From CAVXAE01 sp044225565 (GTDB lineage Bacteria; Pseudomonadota; Gammaproteobacteria; Steroidobacterales; Steroidobacteraceae): a DNA stretch of 10,474 nucleotides. Position numbers and translations under genes: made by a program. How positions within the stretch are numbered: position 1 is the first letter of the stretch; every line of letters begins with the position of its first letter. The notes under the pieces were generated by a model. It saw nothing but the letters and a program-made list of their open reading frames with translations. It was not told the DNA's origin and searched no databases. Positions 6,551 through 10,474 of this stretch are shown one piece after another. The stretch is from assembly GCA_044225565.1 (NCBI GenBank), contig JBGAIL010000210.1, forward strand, positions 1-10,474, in the 5' to 3' direction.

Positions 6551-8584
6551 ATGAAGCCCTTCGCCGCGCCCGCTCTCGGCGCGATCCTGCTCACCGCTAT
6601 TTCCTCCATTGCCTCCGCCCAGCACCCGCTGACCATCGACGACATCGCGCGCCTCGCCGAGGTGGGCTCCCCCGAGATCTCGCCGGACGGCAGCTGGGTC
6701 GCCTACACCGTCACCACGGTGGACGGCGCGAAGGACAAGAACCTCACGACGGTCTGGATGGCGAGCTGGGACGGCTCGAAACAGATCCAGCTCACCCAGG
6801 GCCCGCGTCCGCCTCGTCCCCGGTGGAGTCCCGACGGGCGGTATCTGCCCTGGATGCGCTCCGGCCCGGGCGAGGACGACGGCGAGCAGGTGTGGCTCAT
6901 GGACCGTCGCGGCGGCGAGGCGCGCCAGCTCACGAACATCCGCGGCGAGATCTCCGGATCTGCGTGGTCGCCGGATTCGAAGCGCCTCGCGCTGGTGTTG
7001 CGCGAGGAGGAGCCCGAGGACCGGAAGGGCGGCGAGAACGGTTCCGACGACGACGAAAAGCGCCCTCGCCCGATCGTCATCGATCGCTACCAGTTCAAGA
7101 GTGACGAGAACGGCTATCACCACGGGAAGGAGCAGCCGCGCATCTTCCTCTATGACATCGCCACGAGCGCCCTGACTGCGCTCACCGGGGTGAAGACCTT
7201 CAGCGAGGGCCTGCCGGCCTGGTCCCCGGATGGCTCGCTCATAGCGTTCGTCAGCAACCGCGACGAGGAGTGGGATCGCACGTCGAATCTCGACGTCTGG
7301 GTCGCCGAATCGCGGGCCGGTGCGACGCCCCGCCGGCTCACCACGTTCAACGGTGCGGACGAAGGCCCTCTGTCCTGGAGCCCGGACGGCAAGCTCATCG
7401 CTTACAAGCAGGGAAGCGAACCCAAGTACTGGCTCTACAACTACTACCAGGCTGCCGTGGTCTCCGTGAACGGCGGCGCCCCCGGCCTGCCCTCAACGGC
7501 ACTGGACAGAGACATCGACGATCCCCAGTTCAGCGCGGACGGGCGCTCGCTGGAATTCCTCGTCACCGACGACCGCGTGCGCTACCTCGCGAGCGTGTCG
7601 CTCGACGGCGGGCCGGTGCGACGTGCGAATTCGGACAAGCGCGTGATTCACGCCCACTCGCGCACCACCCGCAGCCCTCAGCGCGTGGCCGTGCTGTCCT
7701 CCACTTCCGCGACCCCAGCGGAAATTCATGCGTTCGAGAACGGCAAGCTGCGCGCCATCACGCATCACAACGATGCGTGGGTCGCGGGGCTGCGGCTCGG
7801 TGCCGTCGAAGGCATCGAGTACCGGGCGGAGGACGGCATGGAAGTCCACGGGCTCGTGACCAAGCCGCCGGGCTGGGAAGCGGGCCGAAGGTATCCGACG
7901 CTCCTGTGGATCCACGGCGGGCCCTACGGGCAGGACGAGTATGCCTTCGATCCCGAAGCGCAATTGCTCGCGGCGAACGGTTACGTGGTGCTGCAGGTGA
8001 ACTACCGGGGCAGCGCGGGGCGCGGCACTGCGTTCGGCCGCGGCATCTTCGCGGACTGGGGCAACAAGGACCTCACGGACCTGCTCACCGGCGTCGACCA
8101 GCTGGTCGCGCGCGGCATCGCCGACCCTCAGCGGCTCGGCGTGGGAGGCTGGAGCCAGGGTGGCATCCTCACGGACTACTGCATCGCGCACGACACGCGT
8201 TTCAAGGCCGCCATCTCCGGCGCCGGCGTGGCGAACCAGCTCGGCATCTACGGCATCGACGAGTACGTCTACATGTACGACCTGGAGTTCGGCCAGCCCT
8301 GGAAGGAGACGGAACGGTGGCTGAAGCTCTCGGCGCCCTTCTTCAAGGCGGACCGCATCAAGACGCCGACGCTGTTCCTGGGCGGCGACAAGGACTTCAA
8401 CGTGCCGATCGCCGGCGGCGAGCAGATGTACCAGGCACTGCAGAGCCAGAAGGTGCCGACGCAGCTCGTCATCTATCCCGGCGAGCATCACGGCATCTCG
8501 CGGCCGAGCTTCGTGCGGGACCGTTACGAGCGCTACCTGGCGTGGTACGCGAGATATCTCGGAGGCGACGCTCGCTCCGACTGA
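6551..8584 (+). CDS. Secreted S9-family (prolyl oligopeptidase/acylaminoacyl-type) serine peptidase
   Basis: This 677-residue protein has an N-terminal signal peptide: Lys2, a hydrophobic core at about residues 5-20 and a likely signal peptidase I site after ASA at 23. Residues about 35-400 form a beta-propeller with repeated PD40-type motifs (EISPDG, RWSPDG, AWSPDS, AWSPDG, SWSPDG, QFSADG). An alpha/beta-hydrolase domain follows, with HGGPYG at 455 (oxyanion region) and a complete triad: Ser535 in GGWSQGG, Asp615 in GDKDFNVP and His647 in YPGEHHG. Such enzymes cleave short peptides, with the propeller excluding large substrates; the signal implies periplasmic action. I chose the ATG at 6551 because AAGAGG lies 7 bases before it and the signal peptide starts there. 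A start at 6494 would overlap the preceding gene and bury the signal. The operon position suggests supply of peptide-derived amino acids, but the specificity is unknown. Confidence 0.93.
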   Translation: MKPFAAPALGAILLTAISSIASAQHPLTIDDIARLAEVGSPEISPDGSWVAYTVTTVDGAKDKNLTTVWMASWDGSKQIQLTQGPRPPRPRWSPDGRYLPWMRSGPGEDDGEQVWLMDRRGGEARQLTNIRGEISGSAWSPDSKRLALVLREEEPEDRKGGENGSDDDEKRPRPIVIDRYQFKSDENGYHHGKEQPRIFLYDIATSALTALTGVKTFSEGLPAWSPDGSLIAFVSNRDEEWDRTSNLDVWVAESRAGATPRRLTTFNGADEGPLSWSPDGKLIAYKQGSEPKYWLYNYYQAAVVSVNGGAPGLPSTALDRDIDDPQFSADGRSLEFLVTDDRVRYLASVSLDGGPVRRANSDKRVIHAHSRTTRSPQRVAVLSSTSATPAEIHAFENGKLRAITHHNDAWVAGLRLGAVEGIEYRAEDGMEVHGLVTKPPGWEAGRRYPTLLWIHGGPYGQDEYAFDPEAQLLAANGYVVLQVNYRGSAGRGTAFGRGIFADWGNKDLTDLLTGVDQLVARGIADPQRLGVGGWSQGGILTDYCIAHDTRFKAAISGAGVANQLGIYGIDEYVYMYDLEFGQPWKETERWLKLSAPFFKADRIKTPTLFLGGDKDFNVPIAGGEQMYQALQSQKVPTQLVIYPGEHHGISRPSFVRDRYERYLAWYARYLGGDARSD

Positions 8585-8599
8585 GGACCGGAGGCTATC

Positions 8600-9556
8600 A
8601 TGCGGGGCATGCTCGATCGCGAACAGTTGGAACAGATCCGCGCCAGGATCGCGCCGCACATCCATCACACGCCCGTGTGGCGCTCGGACACGCTCAGCCG
8701 CATGAGCGGCTTCGAGGTCTTCCTGAAGGCGGAGCTGCTGCAGAAGACCGGTTCGTACAAGCCGCGCGGCATGCTGTGGGCGCTCATGAACATGACGCCC
8801 GAGCAGCTGGCGCGCGGCGTCATCACCTTCTCGGCGGGAAATGCCGCACAGGGGCTGGCTTATGCCGGGGGCATCATCGGCACGAAGGCCGTCGTCGTGA
8901 TGCCGGCGGCTGCGAGCCCGACCAAGGCGCAGGCCACGCGTGACTACGGCGCGGAAGTCATCCTGCACGGCACGGCGCAGGAAGCGTTCGCCTTGTGCCG
9001 GCAGCTGTCGGCGGATCGCGGGCTCACGTTCCTCTCCTCCTACGACGATGTGCCGCTGATGCAAGGGCACGCGACCATGGGGCTCGAGCTGGTCGAGGAT
9101 CTGCAAGAGTTCGACGCCGTCCTGCTCGGGGTCGGCGGCGGAGGAATGCTGGGGGGCGTGGTGCTCGCACTCCAGGCTTGCGGGCACGGGGCTGCCATCG
9201 TCGGCGTAGAGCCGGAAGGCGCGCCCGGGATGCATCGCAGTTTCGCGGAAGGCCGCGCGGTCACGCTGGACAAGGTGAGCACGGTGGCGGACGGGCTCGG
9301 TGCACCGTCCGCCGGCGCGAAGTGCTATGAGATCTGCCGGGAGCGCGTGCGCGAGATCATGCTGGTGCCGGACGACGAAATCGTCAAAGGGCTGCGGTTG
9401 CTGATGGAGCGGTGCAAGCTCTATGCAGAGCCCGCCGCCGCGGCCCCCATCGCCGGCTTGCTGAGCGGTCGCGCCGGCCTGCGCCCCGGCTCCCGCGTCG
9501 TCTGCGTCGTCAGCGGCGGCAACCTCGACATGCAACGCCTGAAATCGCTGTTCTGA
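8600..9556 (+). CDS. Threonine/serine dehydratase-like PLP enzyme (fold-type II), no ACT domain
   Basis: This 318-residue protein resembles catabolic threonine/serine dehydratases, serine racemase-like and EutB-like enzymes. It has HTPVWRSDTLSR, then KTGSYKPRG with the PLP Schiff-base Lys54. FSAGNAAQG at 77-85 is the asparagine loop, the tetraglycine phosphate loop GVGGGGMLGG lies at about 177-186, VEPEGAPGM near 203 is next to the usual metal/substrate region, and ADGLGAP, LYAEPAAA and VSGGN at 304-308 follow. Absence of a C-terminal ACT domain argues against biosynthetic isoleucine-regulated IlvA. The loop is unusual: the near-invariant His of SxGNHxQG is Ala82. The serine that acts as the second base in serine racemase is Ala79, which disfavours racemization. 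Expected chemistry is dehydration and deamination of a 3-hydroxy amino acid through an enamine, the kind of product RidA clears. GGAGG 5 bases before ATG 8600 supports that start, 15 bases after the peptidase stop. Confidence 0.88.
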   Translation: MRGMLDREQLEQIRARIAPHIHHTPVWRSDTLSRMSGFEVFLKAELLQKTGSYKPRGMLWALMNMTPEQLARGVITFSAGNAAQGLAYAGGIIGTKAVVVMPAAASPTKAQATRDYGAEVILHGTAQEAFALCRQLSADRGLTFLSSYDDVPLMQGHATMGLELVEDLQEFDAVLLGVGGGGMLGGVVLALQACGHGAAIVGVEPEGAPGMHRSFAEGRAVTLDKVSTVADGLGAPSAGAKCYEICRERVREIMLVPDDEIVKGLRLLMERCKLYAEPAAAAPIAGLLSGRAGLRPGSRVVCVVSGGNLDMQRLKSLF

Positions 9557-9571
9557 TACGGATACGGGCAG

Positions 9572-10090
9572 TCAGCGTTTGCGGATAGGCTCGGCGCCGA
9601 GCAGCGCGGTGAGCGGGATGCCCGTGGCGGCTTTCACGCGCCGCGTCACCACGTAGGTGAAGTAAGTCGAGACGCCGAGATCCTTCTCCAGCAGGTCATC
9701 GATGATCGACTGGTAGTGGTTGACGTCGCGCACCACCAGCTTGAGCACGTAGTCGATGCCGCCGCCCACCGCGTCGCATTCGAGCACCTCCGGAATCTGC
9801 TTCACCGCATTCTCGAAGCGCGTGAAATCCGCCGCGCGATGGCGCGAAAGCGTGATGTCCGTGCAGATCCAGAGGAACGAGCCGAAGCGCTGCGCGTCGA
9901 GCACACCGCGATAGCCGCTGATGAAGCCTTCTTTCTCCAGCCTCTGCAGCCGCTGGTAGCAAGGCGTGAGGGAAAGCCCGATGGTGTCGGCGAGCGCCTT
10001 CTTCGAGATGCGCCCCTGAGCCTGCACGATCTCCAGGATCTCGAGGTCCCGGGCGTCGAGGCGCCTGGCGTTGCGGGGGCGAGTGGTCAT
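9572..10090 (-). CDS. Lrp/AsnC-family transcriptional regulator
   Basis: This 172-residue regulator has an N-terminal helix-turn-helix: LDARDLEILEIVQAQGRIS, then ALADTIGLSLTPCYQRLQRLEKEGFISGYRG, residues about 11-62. A RAM/AsnC_trans_reg effector and oligomerization domain at about 70-155 has strands SFLWICTDITL and YVLKLVV and helices FTRFENAVKQIPEV and YQSIIDDLL. Lrp-family proteins form octameric assemblies and sense amino acids, often controlling an adjacent catabolic gene. It converges on the dehydratase-like gene, stop to stop with only 15 bases between. The ATG at 10090 is preferred because it precedes the HTH by the usual 10 or so residues; upstream extension would run into the neighbouring lrp-like gene. 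No Shine-Dalgarno is visible before this ATG (GGCCGC), which suggests a leaderless or coupled start. Family is secure; the effector and targets are unknown. Confidence 0.92.
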   Translation of the reverse strand: MTTRPRNARRLDARDLEILEIVQAQGRISKKALADTIGLSLTPCYQRLQRLEKEGFISGYRGVLDAQRFGSFLWICTDITLSRHRAADFTRFENAVKQIPEVLECDAVGGGIDYVLKLVVRDVNHYQSIIDDLLEKDLGVSTYFTYVVTRRVKAATGIPLTALLGAEPIRKR

Positions 10091-10131
10091 GCGGCCGATA
10101 GTATAAGGCCGGCCGGCACGCATGCCCGCAG
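10091..10131 (-). promoter_or_regulatory. 41-bp spacer between tandem lrp-like genes, possible -10 element
   Basis: Read on the minus strand, the spacer contains TATACT at 10105-10100, nine bases before the downstream ATG. If it is a -10 hexamer, the transcript would be essentially leaderless. No good -35 hexamer is seen 17 bases further up. A 10-bp GC palindrome GCCGGCCGGC (10108-10117) lies just upstream. This is only a weak promoter candidate; read-through from the upstream gene is equally possible. Confidence 0.25.
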
Positions 10132-10474
10132 CTATCGCGGCGCGAGCCTGCGCACCCCGGTCGCCTTCACCTCTTTCATCACCACCAGCGAGTCCACGCG
10201 CTTCACCAGCGGATTGTTGGTGAACGAGCGCTCGCAGAGCGCGTCGTACTGCTCCATGGATTCGAGGCTCAGATGCACGAGGTAGTCGTGGTCCCCGGCC
10301 ACGAAATAGCACTGCGTGACCTGCGGCAACTGCTGCATGTCGCGCCGGAACGCCGCATGGCCATCGGGAGTCTCGCGCTCGAGCGTCACCAGGGCGACGA
10401 TGTTGAGCCGCGTCCCCAGGATCTCCGGGTTGATGATCGACACGTCCGCGACGATCACTCCATCCCGCCGCATC
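10132..10474 (-). CDS. Second Lrp/AsnC-family transcriptional regulator (5' end beyond window)
   Basis: The C-terminal 113 or so residues are present; the N-terminal helix-turn-helix is cut by the right edge. The visible segment begins with the end of the HTH linker, RRDGVIVADVSIINPEILG, a typical Lrp junction. It continues through a RAM domain: LNIVALVTLER, the helix FRRDMQQLPQVTQCYFVAGDHDYLVHLSL in pieces, and EQYDALCERSFTNNPLVKRVDSLVVMKEVKATG. The VAGDHDYLV turn is at the usual effector-binding loop. It stops at TAG (10132-10134), 41 bases upstream of the other lrp-like gene on the same strand. The two share a similar ending (VVTRRVKAATG versus VVMKEVKATG), consistent with an old duplication. 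Target genes are unknown. Confidence 0.88.
   Translation of the reverse strand, partial: MRRDGVIVADVSIINPEILGTRLNIVALVTLERETPDGHAAFRRDMQQLPQVTQCYFVAGDHDYLVHLSLESMEQYDALCERSFTNNPLVKRVDSLVVMKEVKATGVRRLAPR

Noticed and set aside
7493..9535. Minus-strand open frame of 680 codons across the S9 peptidase and dehydratase-like genes
   Set aside because: It spans two well-supported genes and the gap between them, and its composition is typical of antisense GC-rich shadow frames.
9557..9571. Bidirectional terminator between the convergent dehydratase-like and lrp-like genes
   Set aside because: The 15 bases hold only a short GATACG direct repeat; no stem-loop or T-tract is present.
10108..10117. GCCGGCCGGC palindrome as a terminator or operator
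   Set aside because: It is a perfect palindrome with no loop and no following T-run, and is expected often in DNA this GC-rich.

Overview
The window is a high-GC bacterial segment of roughly two-thirds G+C. It is densely packed, with very short or overlapping intergenic gaps, and its protein families point to a proteobacterium, probably a gamma- or betaproteobacterium. Lineage cannot be fixed from the sequence alone. The theme is amino-acid and peptide catabolism centred on histidine utilization (hut).

Left arm (1-1396, minus strand): a D-serine dehydratase / D-threonine aldolase-type PLP enzyme overlaps by 14 bases the start of a RidA-family enamine deaminase, which runs off the left edge. 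The PLP enzyme starts 126 bp from, and divergently to, hutC.

Centre (1523-9556, plus strand): hutC, a GntR/UTRA urocanate-responsive repressor, is followed by a promoter whose 17-bp spacer holds an inverted repeat ACCTGT-CTAT-ACAGGT, a strong candidate HutC operator. Downstream lies a tightly spaced run: hutU (urocanase), hutH (histidine ammonia-lyase), an ornithine cyclodeaminase/mu-crystallin family gene, a secreted S9 serine peptidase and a fold-type II PLP threonine/serine dehydratase-like gene. Gaps of 4, about 25, 11 and 15 bases suggest one transcript under HutC control. No hutI, hutG, hutF or histidine transporter is present, so the later steps must be encoded elsewhere.

Two reading frames are broken as given. 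hutH has one surplus base in a CCC at about 5440-5442, which displaces its last 30 or so residues. The cyclodeaminase gene lacks one base in a GC-only stretch near 5686-5690. The two lesions lie 250 bp apart, both in GC-rich sequence, and the protein sequence on either side is well conserved. Assembly or sequencing error is therefore at least as likely as genuine decay.

Right arm (9572-10474, minus strand): two Lrp/AsnC-family regulators in tandem, converging on the operon. The upstream one is cut by the right edge.

Working model: the secreted peptidase frees peptides or amino acids, HutH and HutU strip ammonia from histidine and hydrate urocanate, and the two PLP dehydratase-like enzymes plus the cyclodeaminase-family oxidoreductase deaminate further amino acids. 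RidA would hydrolyse reactive enamines, with HutC and the Lrp pair as sensors. The unusual content is the set of non-hut enzymes attached to a HutC-controlled hutUH pair.
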